IMG/VR virus record: IMGVR_UViG_3300045120_000203
Coordinates: 1 to 43,397 of that record
Source of the DNA: a virus
Length of the DNA: 43,397 bases
Direction: 5' to 3' (one strand)
Below the pieces are notes generated by a model. It did no database searches, had not been told where the DNA came from, and saw only the letters and a list, made by a program, of their open reading frames with translations. Each line of letters opens with the position of its first letter. Position 1 is the first letter of the stretch. Positions 29,841 to 38,210 of this stretch are shown one piece after another. A program made the translations under genes and the position numbers.

Positions 29841-31814
29841 TCAGCTAGTCCGCATGGGGGCGGCCTTCGGGCCGCCCTTCTTCGTTTTGCGGAGGAGCGG
29901 CGCGAGCGCCTTCCCGACCCCGCGCGACATCGGCGGGCAGACGGAGTTGCCGAGCTGCGCCCACTGCTCGTGGTACTTCCCGGCGAGCTCGTAGTCGTCG
30001 GGGAACCCGAACAGGCGCTTGACCTCAAGGATCGTGAACTTCCGCTTGAGCGTGACGCCGTGCTCGTCCTCCCGTACGACCTTGAAGTGCTGGCCGGCTC
30101 CGCCGCCGCCTTCGATGCCTGCGAGCGTGATCGTCGGCGAGGGGCGGTCGGTGATCTCGCCCGGCGTCGCGAACCGGCCGCGGGTGTCGTGCTCGACGCG
30201 GGTCTGCAGCTCGCCGCTGGTGCGGGCCCCGCTCGCGGTCAAGGTGGGGGTCGGCTCGTCGAGCGGCCCGAAGCGGGGCTCGAACGCGTCGTTCCCGACG
30301 ATCATCTCGACGGAGCCGATCGACGGTGCCTGCGCCGGGATCGCGGGGAACGGCTCGTCGGTCACTTCGCCCTGCGCCCCGTACCAGCCGCCGTGGCCGT
30401 CGTGGTGGACGCGCTGCTCGACCTGGAAATGCTCGGCGTTCCAGCCGCGAGAGCCGCCGGTGACCGCCGGCGCCGGGGTATCGAGCACGTCTTTCGGCGG
30501 TCCGGCGTGGTCGCCGCCCTGCGTGTCATGCATGACGCGCACCTCGACGTCGGAGAACGGGCCCGAATACTTCTCGGCCTCGCCGGCGACGATCGTCGGC
30601 GACGGGCCGTCGATGATGTCGCGCGCCGGCCGCTGCGGGCGCTGCTTGTCGTGGATGACGCGTAGCTCGATCTGGTCGTGCCCCTCGGAGACGGCGGCGA
30701 TCGTCATCGCGGGCCGCTCGAGGATCTCCTGGGCGGGCTCGTTCGGCCGGCCGTTGTCGTGCACGACCCGCACCTCGAGCTTCGACGGCTCCGTGACCGT
30801 CTTCGCCGGATCGCCGTCGTCGAGCTGCACCTCGGTCGGTGTCCCGTTCCCGGCCGCGACCCGTTCCGGGTCGCCCCACGGCGTGCCGCGCTTCGCGACG
30901 ATCGCCGCGTCCGGGTCGAGCCAGGGGAGCGCCTCACGGACGGAGTACCGGTAGCCGAGCGGCTTCGGCCACGGGATCTGCGCGAGCTTCGCCTTCTGCC
31001 AGACGTCGTGGCGGACGCCGGCGAAGATCACCCGCTGCCGCGCCTGCGGCACCCCCATCCACTGCGCGTCCAGGGTGCGGACCTCGACGTGGTAGCCCTG
31101 CTGCTCGAGCGCCGCCCGGATCGCCCGGAAGTAGCCGACGGAGACCCCTTTGGCGAGCCCGGTCACGTTCTCGGCCGCGAACGCTCGCGGCTGCATCTCG
31201 CCGAGCAGCCGCGCGTATTCGAGGAACAGGTCGTCGACGACCTGGCGGGTGCCGGCATGCGCGCGCTCCTGCCCCCACGTCTTCTGCCGCCGGCCCGCGC
31301 TCGAGAACGGCGTGCACGGCGGCGACCCGTCGAACAGATCGAGCTCGCCCTTGCGAACGCCGGCGGCGCGCAGCAGCTCGCGCCCGGAGAGCTTCCTGAT
31401 GTCGCGCTCGAGCACGACCGTCTCGGGGAAGTTGAGCCGGTAGCTCTCGACGGCGAGCGGGTTGACGTCGACGGCGGCGGCCACGCGGTAGCCGGCGAGC
31501 CGGTAGCCGATCGAGGAGCCGCCGGCACCTGCGAACGTCGAGATGCAGACGAGCCCGTTCGACCTCGCGCTCCGGACCTGGGCGAGCGTCGGGGTCTGGT
31601 AGGGCGGCTTCCCGCCCGGCGGCGGCTTCGTGCCGCGCTTCGGCGCGCGCCGGCGCACGTCGCGCATCAGATCGCCCGGCTCGAGATCGACCTCGATCCA
31701 GCCGAACTCGCGCTCGTGCCGGATGGCGGTCGCCGCGATCGTGGGCGCCGGCCGGTCGGTGTCCTGCCATTCGAGCGCGAACCGGGAGCCGGCCCGGGAG
31801 ATCCTGATCTCCAC
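29841..31814 (-). CDS. DNA (cytosine-5) methyltransferase with expanded repetitive target region
   Basis: A 657-aa C5-methyltransferase. Motif I STFAGAGGSSIGY (92-104), motif IV GSPPCTPFSSAG with catalytic Cys167, motif VI AAENVTG (214-220), motif VIII QARQRVIFAG, and C-terminal FTILEVKRLFGFPDDY plus QLGNSVCPP (620-628). Between them, residues 345-565 hold six imperfect repeats of about 33-42 aa, each with a V-x-HD-like start and a PxPTI-like element (PAMTI, PSPTI, PAPAV, PTPTL, PSPTI); a further RPAPTI lies at 21-26. Ordinary single-target enzymes have one such segment. The start is GTG. No cognate endonuclease is seen, so it is probably self-protective. Confidence 0.9.
   Translation of the reverse strand: MEIRISRAGSRFALEWQDTDRPAPTIAATAIRHEREFGWIEVDLEPGDLMRDVRRRAPKRGTKPPPGGKPPYQTPTLAQVRSARSNGLVCISTFAGAGGSSIGYRLAGYRVAAAVDVNPLAVESYRLNFPETVVLERDIRKLSGRELLRAAGVRKGELDLFDGSPPCTPFSSAGRRQKTWGQERAHAGTRQVVDDLFLEYARLLGEMQPRAFAAENVTGLAKGVSVGYFRAIRAALEQQGYHVEVRTLDAQWMGVPQARQRVIFAGVRHDVWQKAKLAQIPWPKPLGYRYSVREALPWLDPDAAIVAKRGTPWGDPERVAAGNGTPTEVQLDDGDPAKTVTEPSKLEVRVVHDNGRPNEPAQEILERPAMTIAAVSEGHDQIELRVIHDKQRPQRPARDIIDGPSPTIVAGEAEKYSGPFSDVEVRVMHDTQGGDHAGPPKDVLDTPAPAVTGGSRGWNAEHFQVEQRVHHDGHGGWYGAQGEVTDEPFPAIPAQAPSIGSVEMIVGNDAFEPRFGPLDEPTPTLTASGARTSGELQTRVEHDTRGRFATPGEITDRPSPTITLAGIEGGGGAGQHFKVVREDEHGVTLKRKFTILEVKRLFGFPDDYELAGKYHEQWAQLGNSVCPPMSRGVGKALAPLLRKTKKGGPKAAPMRTS
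29858..29888 (+). terminator. Rho-independent terminator of the rightward operon
   Basis: Perfect stem GGGCGGCC (29858-29865) / GGCCGCCC (29870-29877) closed by a stable TTCG tetraloop and followed by TTCTTCGTTTT. It ends the rightward operon 50 bp after its last gene. It lies inside the last codons of the convergent methyltransferase gene, so the same bases encode part of that C terminus. Confidence 0.85.
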
Positions 31815-31815
31815 G

Positions 31816-32397
31816 TCACGCCGCCTCCCCCGACTCGGGTTCGTGCTCGTGGACGCCGGGCGCCTGCAGCCCCGACCACTCGTAGCCGCACGACGGGCAG
31901 CGGTACTCGCTCGACGGGTTGACCTCCGGGAACTCGGCCGGCGGCTCGAGCGGCTCCAAGCTCGCGAGCAGCGCGGCGAGCTCGCCGTCGTCGTAGCCGG
32001 TGCCGGCGAGCCCGGCCGCCGCCTCGCCCACCTCCGCCAGCAGCGCCGCGAGCGACGCGTCGTCGTACAGGCCGAGATCCGAGAGCCGGTTGTCGGCGAG
32101 CAGGTACGCCTCGACCTCGTGGTCGGTCAGATCGGAGCGGATGACGGCGACGTGCGTCCAGCCATTCGCGTCGGCCGCGCGCCAGACGTGATGGCCGGCG
32201 ACCAGCGTGCCGTCGGGGAGCGCGAGGACGGGCTTCTGCTGCCCGAACCGCTCGAGCGAGCGGCGCAGCTCGTCGACGGCGCCGCGGCGCGGGTTGCGGG
32301 GGTGCGGGTGGAGGTCGCCGACCTCGATCAGGAGCGGACGCAGGTCTTCGGCGCCGTGCCAGACGGCCTCCGGTGGTGAGGCCTCGACCGATGCCAT
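31816..32397 (-). CDS. ParB/Srx-domain protein with C-terminal zinc ribbon
   Basis: A 193-aa protein. Residues 20-105 match the ParB N-terminal (sulfiredoxin-like) fold: LLIEVGDLHPHPRNPRRG, QQKPVLALPDGTLVAGHHVW, AYLLADNRLSD. C-terminal YRCPSCGYEWSG is half of a zinc ribbon. Such proteins are common beside phage DNA methyltransferases, as here (1-bp gap). Some act as nucleases or nucleotide-dependent switches. A GTG one codon earlier is also possible. Confidence 0.8.
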   Translation of the reverse strand: MASVEASPPEAVWHGAEDLRPLLIEVGDLHPHPRNPRRGAVDELRRSLERFGQQKPVLALPDGTLVAGHHVWRAADANGWTHVAVIRSDLTDHEVEAYLLADNRLSDLGLYDDASLAALLAEVGEAAAGLAGTGYDDGELAALLASLEPLEPPAEFPEVNPSSEYRCPSCGYEWSGLQAPGVHEHEPESGEAA

Positions 32398-32402
32398 CAC
32401 GG

Positions 32403-32900
32403 TCAGGCTACCTCCGGTGCCGGGCGATCGTCGTCGAGCGCGAGCTGCTCGACGATCACGTGCGCGCAGGCCGGCTGCCCGTAGTGCTTCTCGGCTCGGC
32501 AGATCACGATCTGCGAGTCGTCGCGAAACACGATCCCGGTCAACGCGTCGCCGACGGCGCGGAGGAGCTTGTCCAGGTCGGGCCGCTTCGGAACGTAGAG
32601 CGGCGACGACGGCTTGAGCGTGCCGGCGTTGCGGCCGGTGCCGAAGTGGCCCTTCGGCCGCTGGAAGACGAAGACGGCGCGCAGCTCGACCGGGCCGGTC
32701 AGAACCAGCGAGCCGGCCGAGGCCTGCCGGATCGCGGCGAGCGCGGCGGCGGCGACGGCGTTCCGCCACGGCACCGTGTCGGGGTTGTCCTCGATCACCC
32801 GGGGGCGGCGGCCGCGGGCCTGCACGATCGTCTTCGACCCCTGCGGCTGCGGCTCGCCGAGCACCGTGAACTCGACCCTCGAGACGGACTCGGAAGTCAT
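32403..32900 (-). CDS. rusA: RusA-family Holliday junction resolvase
   Basis: A 165-aa protein: GEPQPQGSKT near the N terminus and the catalytic acidic block PDLDKLLRAVGDAL (107-120) followed by FRDDSQI (125-131). These supply the Asp residues (108/110, 118, 127, 128) that bind metal in RusA enzymes. It resolves branched DNA during replication or recombination. The start is uncertain: ATG 32900 lacks a clear SD and an in-frame GTG at 32936 lies in the A/T-tract region. Confidence 0.88.
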   Translation of the reverse strand: MTSESVSRVEFTVLGEPQPQGSKTIVQARGRRPRVIEDNPDTVPWRNAVAAAALAAIRQASAGSLVLTGPVELRAVFVFQRPKGHFGTGRNAGTLKPSSPLYVPKRPDLDKLLRAVGDALTGIVFRDDSQIVICRAEKHYGQPACAHVIVEQLALDDDRPAPEVA

Positions 32901-33075
32901 CGTCGAGAGGGGCAGGTTTTTGGGATCGCAAAACACCGACTCGGAGGGCAGGGGGGTGTTTTCCCGTTGCCCGTTTTTCCCTTAAGGCGAAAAACGGGAA
33001 AAACGGGCATCGGGACCCCTTCACCCCCCAAGGTCAAAACCCGAGGTTTTTGGATTCGTTTCGGTCCCGGAAAAA
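32901..33075. other. A/T-tract inverted-repeat cluster, candidate replication origin
   Basis: Within GC-rich DNA this stretch contains at least nine A4-5/T4-5 tracts. Inverted repeats: AAAACACC (32930-32937) / GGTGTTTT (32955-32962); GCCCGTTTTTCCC (32969-32981) / GGGAAAAACGGGC (32996-33008); and an imperfect CCGAGGTTTTT (33042-33052) / AAAAACCCTCGG (33071-33082). AAAAACGGG occurs twice in tandem (32990-33007), with CTTAAG at the centre. It sits between the helicase-primase and RusA genes. An origin or strong regulatory structure is inferred. Confidence 0.5.
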
Positions 33076-34727
33076 CCCTCGGAGGGGTCGTCGACGACCA
33101 TCGGCCGGGCGGGGTCGTCGCGGTGCCAGAGAGCGAACGAGCCGCCACGGCCGGCGTTGATCAGGACGCCCTCGTCGAGCATCTGATCGCGGCGCCGGCC
33201 GAGGTAGGTGAGATCGCCTCGGACGATCTTCGTGCCGTCGTCGTTCTTCGTCGTGAGGACCGCCTTCCAGGTGCAGCCGGGATGGGCGAGCACGAACTGC
33301 TCGAGCGTCTCCCAGACCGCCTCGGGCCGGTTCGCGGCGGCCTCGACGAGCGAGAACGAGTCGCCCTCGGCCCAGGCGAGCTGCAGCGTCGTCGCGTGCT
33401 GCTCGCTCGCCCATCGGGCCTTCTGGAAGTAGAGGCGGACCTGGCCGTGCCCCTGCTGCTGGACGTGCAGGAGCGTGTCGCCGGTGCCCTCCCAGGCACC
33501 GGACACCTTGCCGCCCTTGTTCTCGTGGTGGACGAGCAGGACGGCGACCGGCCGGCCAGACCGTGTGCGAACGTCGCCGACGAGCGCCAGGAACGCGCGC
33601 GCCTCGGCGATCGTGCCGGCGCCGTCCATGCCGGCGCTCGTGACCGGGCCGACGACGAGCACGTCGATCTGGCGGGCGGCGACCTCCTGCACGAGCGCGT
33701 CACGCCACGCCGGGGAGGCGAAGTCGAGCTGCCCCCACGGCTCCTCGAGCACGACGATCCGGCCGTCGAGCGGCGAGCCTTGCCAGCCGGCGAGCTTCCG
33801 CTCGAGCTTGCGGCGGAACAGCGGGCGCGGCCCTTCGTTCTCGACGAGCAGGATGCGGCAGGCGCTCGGGACGTTGAGGCCGAGCCAGTCGTCGCCGGCG
33901 GCGAGATGGCAGGCGAGGTCGATCACGAGCGTCGTCTTGCCGACGCCGCCGTCGCCGTAGACCATCGCGTCACCGCCCTCGGGGATGATCGCGTTGTCGG
34001 CGGTGCCGAGGATCGCCTGCGCGCCGGGCTCGTCGACGGCGGCGAACTCGTCGACCGGGACGATCCGGAGCGCGAGCGTGCCGGCAGCCGGCTCGGGCCG
34101 GTAGAGCTCGACGTCGTCGGCGATCGCCTGCAGCACCTGGGCGGCGTCGTCGCGGTAGAGCGTGAAGTCGGTCAGGTCGTACCCGTCGGCCCGGTCGGGT
34201 GAGAGGTCGACGATACGTGCGTCGCCTCCTGCCTGGACGATCGCGGCTGCTGCCGCTCGAGCGCCGGCCCGGCCGGGGTCGTCGCAGTCGAAGCAGACGA
34301 GCATCGTCCAGCGGCGGCCGGTGAACCGGCCCGCCCATTCGTCGCGCCAGCTCTGGGCGCCGGGGACGGCGACGGCGGGGACGCCGAGCGACCAGAGCCG
34401 GATCGCGTCGGGCTCGCCCTCGACGAGCCAGAGGCGGCGGCCGGGGAGGTCGTCGCCGAGCAGCTCCGGTGGCGGGAACAGCGCGCGGGGGGTGCCAGCG
34501 CCGGCGAGCATCTTCGGGCGCAGCCGGCCGGTCGGGTCGTAGTGGAGCTCGCCGACCTCGCCGCCGGTCTCGTCGCGGACGGGGATGCCGACGCGGTGCT
34601 CGTCGGCGAGGTAGGCGAGCTCGAGCCGGGCGATGGCGTCTTCGGTCCAGCCGCGCAGGTCGGCGATCGCGGCGAGCGCGACGTCCGTCCAGCCGAGAAG
34701 CTCGGCGGCGCCGAATCCGTCAGCCAC
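33021..34727 (-). CDS. Toprim-helicase (primase/RepA-like) replication protein
   Basis: A 568-aa protein. Residues 97-165 form a Toprim domain (LWLVEGEPDA with Glu103; CFDCDDPGRAGA with Asp147/Asp149). Residues 250-420 form a RecA/AAA-25-type ATPase: Walker A GDGGVGKT (258-265), Walker B DVLVVGPV, and a sensor-like LLVHHENKGG. The C-terminal part is a winged-helix-like extension. It lacks an obvious zinc finger, so primer synthesis may be limited. Probably the replicative helicase of the phage, adjacent to the candidate origin. Confidence 0.85.
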   Translation of the reverse strand: MADGFGAAELLGWTDVALAAIADLRGWTEDAIARLELAYLADEHRVGIPVRDETGGEVGELHYDPTGRLRPKMLAGAGTPRALFPPPELLGDDLPGRRLWLVEGEPDAIRLWSLGVPAVAVPGAQSWRDEWAGRFTGRRWTMLVCFDCDDPGRAGARAAAAAIVQAGGDARIVDLSPDRADGYDLTDFTLYRDDAAQVLQAIADDVELYRPEPAAGTLALRIVPVDEFAAVDEPGAQAILGTADNAIIPEGGDAMVYGDGGVGKTTLVIDLACHLAAGDDWLGLNVPSACRILLVENEGPRPLFRRKLERKLAGWQGSPLDGRIVVLEEPWGQLDFASPAWRDALVQEVAARQIDVLVVGPVTSAGMDGAGTIAEARAFLALVGDVRTRSGRPVAVLLVHHENKGGKVSGAWEGTGDTLLHVQQQGHGQVRLYFQKARWASEQHATTLQLAWAEGDSFSLVEAAANRPEAVWETLEQFVLAHPGCTWKAVLTTKNDDGTKIVRGDLTYLGRRRDQMLDEGVLINAGRGGSFALWHRDDPARPMVVDDPSEGFSGTETNPKTSGFDLGG

Positions 34728-34735
34728 CGGGCCGG

Positions 34736-35911
34736 TCAGAAGCCTTCCGGGAACCCGTCGTCGTCGGGCGGCGGGTCGGCAGGGCCGGATTCGGCATGCT
34801 CGGCCTCACCAGGTGGCCCAGGATCGCCTCCCGGCTCCGGCGCGGTTGGTTGCTCACCGGTGGCCGGCCCAGAATCCTGGGGCGTCTGGGGGCCTCCGGG
34901 CTCGGGGGTGGCGTCGAACGTGGCGATCAGCTCGTCGAGCATCGCCTTCTCGCCAGCGAGCCTCGCCTTCTTGTCGGCGTCGAGCTGCTCGATCACCTGG
35001 CCGGCCTCGCTGATCGTGAGGTCGTTCGACGAGTCGATCGTGCGGCCGACGACCTTGGAGACGTAGGCGAGGCGGCGGGCCCGGGCGGCGGGCTCGTCGA
35101 GGCCGGCCGCGAAGCCGAGGTCGCGCATCGTCGCGAAGATCCTCCGCTTGTAGGCGTCGGTCGCGAGCGGCTCCGGCGGGATGTCGGGCGTAGGCTGGTC
35201 GTCGGGTGGCGGTGTCGGCGGGACCGGCTGCGCCGGCTGCGGCTCCGCCGGCGCCGCCCCTGCAGCAGGAGCGGCGGGCTGCCGGCGGCGAGTGCGGGCC
35301 GGCTTCGGCGGCGGCGCGTCCGGGGCAGGGTCGAGCACGACGGCGCCGTTCTCCGTGTCGCCCTCGAGCTCCTCGCTCGCCGGGATCCCCAAGGTGACGT
35401 CGGCGAACATCGCCCGGGCCAGCGCCGCCGACGCGCGAGCGCGGAGCATCTCGGCCGGGTACTTCTGCCAGTTGTTGCCGCCGGAGATCCCGGCGCGCTT
35501 CGCGTCGTCGAGCGTCCAGGTGACCCGGCCGACGCGGTCGGAGCCGCGGCGGCGGCCGGCGGCGATCGCTCTCGTCACGGTCGACTCCTCGAACCAGAGC
35601 TCGTGGCCGGCACCGGTCACGAGGCCGCGCTGCGCCTCGGCGGTCAACGTCGGGCGGCCCTGGATCACGGCGACCATCCGCAAGGCGGCCATCGGTTTGA
35701 GGCCGACCTCTGCGCCGGCCAACATGGCGGCGGCGATCGCGGCGGGGTTGCCGCGCAGCGCGGCGGGGACGAACTCGGTGCCGGCGATGAACCCGGCGTA
35801 CTCGGCGGCCGCGCGCAACCTCGCGACGTCGCCGACCGGCCCCTCGATCAGCTCGTCGCCGGGCCGTGAGGCGGGCAGCGGGACCGGGGCTTCGTACTGG
35901 ATGACGGTCAT
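34736..35911 (-). CDS. RecT-like single-strand annealing protein
   Basis: A 391-aa protein. Residues 25-175 are RecT-like: IAAAMLAGAEVGLKPMAALR (59-78), IQGRPTLTAEAQRGLV, VTWTLDDAKRAGI and WQKYPAEMLRARASAALARA (148-167). It would anneal complementary strands exposed by the exonuclease encoded at 37386. The C-terminal half is a Pro/Ala-rich linker plus a helical segment (SEAGQVIEQLDADKKARL), longer than in classical RecT. The ATG at 35911 overlaps the upstream stop. Confidence 0.8.
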   Translation of the reverse strand: MTVIQYEAPVPLPASRPGDELIEGPVGDVARLRAAAEYAGFIAGTEFVPAALRGNPAAIAAAMLAGAEVGLKPMAALRMVAVIQGRPTLTAEAQRGLVTGAGHELWFEESTVTRAIAAGRRRGSDRVGRVTWTLDDAKRAGISGGNNWQKYPAEMLRARASAALARAMFADVTLGIPASEELEGDTENGAVVLDPAPDAPPPKPARTRRRQPAAPAAGAAPAEPQPAQPVPPTPPPDDQPTPDIPPEPLATDAYKRRIFATMRDLGFAAGLDEPAARARRLAYVSKVVGRTIDSSNDLTISEAGQVIEQLDADKKARLAGEKAMLDELIATFDATPEPGGPQTPQDSGPATGEQPTAPEPGGDPGPPGEAEHAESGPADPPPDDDGFPEGF

Positions 35912-36405
35912 CGGTTCTCCTTCGTCAGCTCGCGGCGCCATCGCACCTTCGGGCCCGGTGCCGCTACCGGGTCGCCGAACAGGTCGGTCTCGTATCGCGG
36001 GCGGGTTGGCATGTTCCAGGTCTGGCCGCCGCGGGCTCCTCTCGGCTCGGCGTCGGCGGTGAAGCCGGCGGCGCGCAGGCTCGAGCCGTTCTCGCTCTCG
36101 AGGGTGTAGGTGACGGCGGCGGTGTAGCCGAGCGCGGCGGCGGCCCGGCAGGCGGCTCCGTAGAGCCTTGAGTTCGCGTTCCGGTCGCCGAGCGTGCAGA
36201 CCCGGACGATCTCGATCGTGCGCGGCTCGGCGGCCTGCAGTTTCCGGGCGACGGGGCGGGAGAGGACGGCGACGCCGCGAAGCTCGCCGTTCGAGATCCC
36301 GACGCCGACCTTCCAGCCGACGAGCCGCGGCGCGTGCCGGTGGTGGGTCGCGATGAACAGGCGGGCCTCGGCGAGCGTGATCGGGACGAGCTCGAGCCGG
36401 GTCAC
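35908..36405 (-). CDS. XF1762-like acetyltransferase-fold phage protein
   Basis: A 165-aa protein starting at GTG 36405: RLELVPITLAEARLFIATHH, VGWKVGVGISNGELRGVAVL, RTIEIVRVCTLGDRNANSRLY, SLRAAGF. This order matches the XF1762 family of phage proteins, which look like GNAT-type folds but lack a known substrate. It lies in the recombination/replication cluster with 4-bp overlaps on both sides. Confidence 0.7.
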   Translation of the reverse strand: MTRLELVPITLAEARLFIATHHRHAPRLVGWKVGVGISNGELRGVAVLSRPVARKLQAAEPRTIEIVRVCTLGDRNANSRLYGAACRAAAALGYTAAVTYTLESENGSSLRAAGFTADAEPRGARGGQTWNMPTRPRYETDLFGDPVAAPGPKVRWRRELTKENR

Positions 36406-36677
36406 GGCTCGATCACCGGCCGGCGGTGTCTGGTGGTGAGCGCCATCGGGAACCCGTCGCGGGCGGCCGGTGTCGCTCGGAGCGTGCGCGCCTGGTTCTG
36501 CAGGTCGGTGACCTCGGAGCGCAGGGTGGCGGCGAGCGCCCGGATCTCGTGGCAGGCCTTCTGGCGGCCGAGCGTCTCGAGCACTTCGTGGGCGTCGTCG
36601 AGCTGGTCGAGCGCGGCCTGGATCGCGGCGGCCTGGGCGTCGATCGCGTCGGCGGCTGCGGTGCGCCAGCCGGTCAC
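36402..36677 (-). CDS. Small coiled-coil protein (91 aa)
   Basis: GTG at 36677 with GAGG upstream gives a 91-aa mostly helical protein: IDAQAAAIQAALDQLDDAHE, then ATLRSEVTDLQNQARTLRAT. A dimeric coiled coil is likely. It is coupled to the upstream HTH gene and downstream XF1762-like gene. Function unknown. Confidence 0.6.
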   Translation of the reverse strand: MTGWRTAAADAIDAQAAAIQAALDQLDDAHEVLETLGRQKACHEIRALAATLRSEVTDLQNQARTLRATPAARDGFPMALTTRHRRPVIEP

Positions 36678-37177
36678 CGTGAGCCTCTGCGCGCGCGTGC
36701 GCGGGCGAGGTTCTCGTCGCGCCAGACGGCCCGGGCCGGGTCGTGCGAGACGCAGAAGTCCGAGCCGGCCACGGCCGGCCGCCGGCACCGCTCGCCCTTG
36801 CGCGGATACTGCGTGCGGGCGCCGGCACATCTGACGTCACGGACGTCGCCGCGCTCGCGGCGCAGCTTCCGCCGATGCTCGAGATAGGCCGGCGACGAGC
36901 GGGAGCCGCGAGCCCCGAGGCCGTGCACCGTCGACCGGGCGACACTGGCGGCGACGCGGTCGCGGAGCACGTATCCCTCGGCGTGGAACGCGGCGAGCAG
37001 CGCCATCGCCGCCGATCCCGGCGACGCGAACCCGTGCCGCTCCCAGATCAGCGCCCCGATCTGCCGCAGCGACAGGCCCGTCTCGTAGAGCTTCCAGGCG
37101 GCTTTGACCTGGGCGACGGTGAGGCGCCGCTTGTAGCGGGAGCGGCCGTCCGGCCGGCGGCTGATCGACGTCGTCAT
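36674..37177 (-). CDS. HTH DNA-binding protein with C-terminal zinc motif
   Basis: A 167-aa basic protein. Residues 10-65 form a resolvase-type HTH (RLTVAQVKAAWKLYETGLSL, RQIGALIWERHGF). The C-terminal 40 residues have Cys/His spaced as a zinc knuckle (RCAGARTQYPRKGERC, DFCVSH). The small terminase subunit has a similar Cys segment at its N terminus. A transcription regulator or recombination accessory is possible. Confidence 0.65.
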   Translation of the reverse strand: MTTSISRRPDGRSRYKRRLTVAQVKAAWKLYETGLSLRQIGALIWERHGFASPGSAAMALLAAFHAEGYVLRDRVAASVARSTVHGLGARGSRSSPAYLEHRRKLRRERGDVRDVRCAGARTQYPRKGERCRRPAVAGSDFCVSHDPARAVWRDENLARARARRGSR

Positions 37178-37389
37178 CCCTTCCGCCTCTGCGACGGCCT
37201 CGCGACCTTCGAGGTGATGATCGCGGGCCCGTCGTGATGCGCTCGACTGACGTGCGGATTCTCGACCTCGATATAGCCGCGGTAGCGTTCTTCGATCGGG
37301 AGCTCTGACGCGAGTCTCGCGCAGCGCACTGAGCAGAACTCGTCGCCCTTTGCCGGTCGGCGTCCGCAGTGAGCGCAAAGCGTCGTCAT
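37174..37389 (-). CDS. Small zinc-finger protein (71 aa)
   Basis: A 71-aa protein with CAHCGRRPAKGDEFCSVRCA (5-24), a treble-clef-like C-x2-C ... C-x3-C site, followed by a basic tail (ARPSQRRKG). It overlaps both neighbours by 4 bp in the exonuclease/RecT operon. Probably binds DNA or a replication protein. Confidence 0.65.
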   Translation of the reverse strand: MTTLCAHCGRRPAKGDEFCSVRCARLASELPIEERYRGYIEVENPHVSRAHHDGPAIITSKVARPSQRRKG

Positions 37390-38210
37390 GCCGCCTCCTG
37401 CTCGAGCAGCGGCGGCCGCAGCGGCGCGTAGACCCAGTCGTCGCGGTCGGCCTTCGTGAACGTCGCGACCTCCTGCGCCGCCGTGAATATCTCGAGCGCC
37501 CGCTCGTCGGCCTCAAGCGGGACGAGGTCGTAGGTGCCGTCGCCGCGGAGCCAGACGATCCCGCACCGGTCGGCCCATGGCATCGGATGCTCGACGAACT
37601 GCCCCTGCTCGTCGAGCGCGTCGGTGATGTAGAAGTCGGCGTTCCGGTAGGCGGCGAGCTGCAACGCGTTGTCGGGGTAGACGCCCTTGAGGTTCGTCTT
37701 CCAGTCGAGCAGCCAGAGGTCGCCGTCGGCGAGCCGGGCGAGCAGGTCGGAGCGGCCGCCGTAGGCTCTCGGCCGGCCGATCTCGGGGTTCGCCCGCGCG
37801 AAGACGGCGAACTCGATCGCGACCTCGACGGGCTGCCATTCCTGCTCGAACAGGCAGCCGGCGTCGAAGTGCCCCTGCAGGTCGTCGGGGGCGGCGACCT
37901 CTTCGCCGGCGAGGTAGCGGTGGACGAGCCGGTGGACTTCGGTGCCGCGCTCGCCCGCCTCGGAGCGTGCACGGTCGGGGGCGGTGCGGATCTGCTCGAG
38001 CCGCTCCGAGATCGCGATCGCGGAGAGCGCGTCCCAGTTGTCGACGGCATACTCGCCGGCGACTCTCGCGGCCCAGTTCGTGAGGGCGTTCTTCGGGACG
38101 CCGTTGTTGAGGACGGTCGTGACGCCCTGGATCTTCTCGCCGTCGAGCTCGTAAGAATGGCCGCGGCCCCGGTTGACGGACCGGGTGCGCGGCTTCTGCT
38201 TCGCGGTCAT
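37386..38210 (-). CDS. PD-(D/E)XK exonuclease (RecB/Cas4-like), RecT partner
   Basis: A 274-aa nuclease. Key residues: His93-type GTEVHRLVH, Asp155 in GGRSDLL, Asp169-x-Lys171 in LLDWKTN, and Gln184/Tyr188 in QLAAY, the standard PD-(D/E)XK order. N-terminal SVNRGRGHSYELDGEKIQGV resembles phage exonuclease openings. With the RecT-like protein three genes away it forms a two-component recombination system. ATG 38210 has GGAG upstream; a TTG at 38222 is the alternative. Confidence 0.85.
   Translation of the reverse strand: MTAKQKPRTRSVNRGRGHSYELDGEKIQGVTTVLNNGVPKNALTNWAARVAGEYAVDNWDALSAIAISERLEQIRTAPDRARSEAGERGTEVHRLVHRYLAGEEVAAPDDLQGHFDAGCLFEQEWQPVEVAIEFAVFARANPEIGRPRAYGGRSDLLARLADGDLWLLDWKTNLKGVYPDNALQLAAYRNADFYITDALDEQGQFVEHPMPWADRCGIVWLRGDGTYDLVPLEADERALEIFTAAQEVATFTKADRDDWVYAPLRPPLLEQEAA

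Noticed and set aside
29841-32397. Complete restriction-modification system around the methyltransferase
   Set aside because: No restriction endonuclease was recognised; the adjacent ParB-like gene is common with phage methyltransferases and not a known cognate nuclease.
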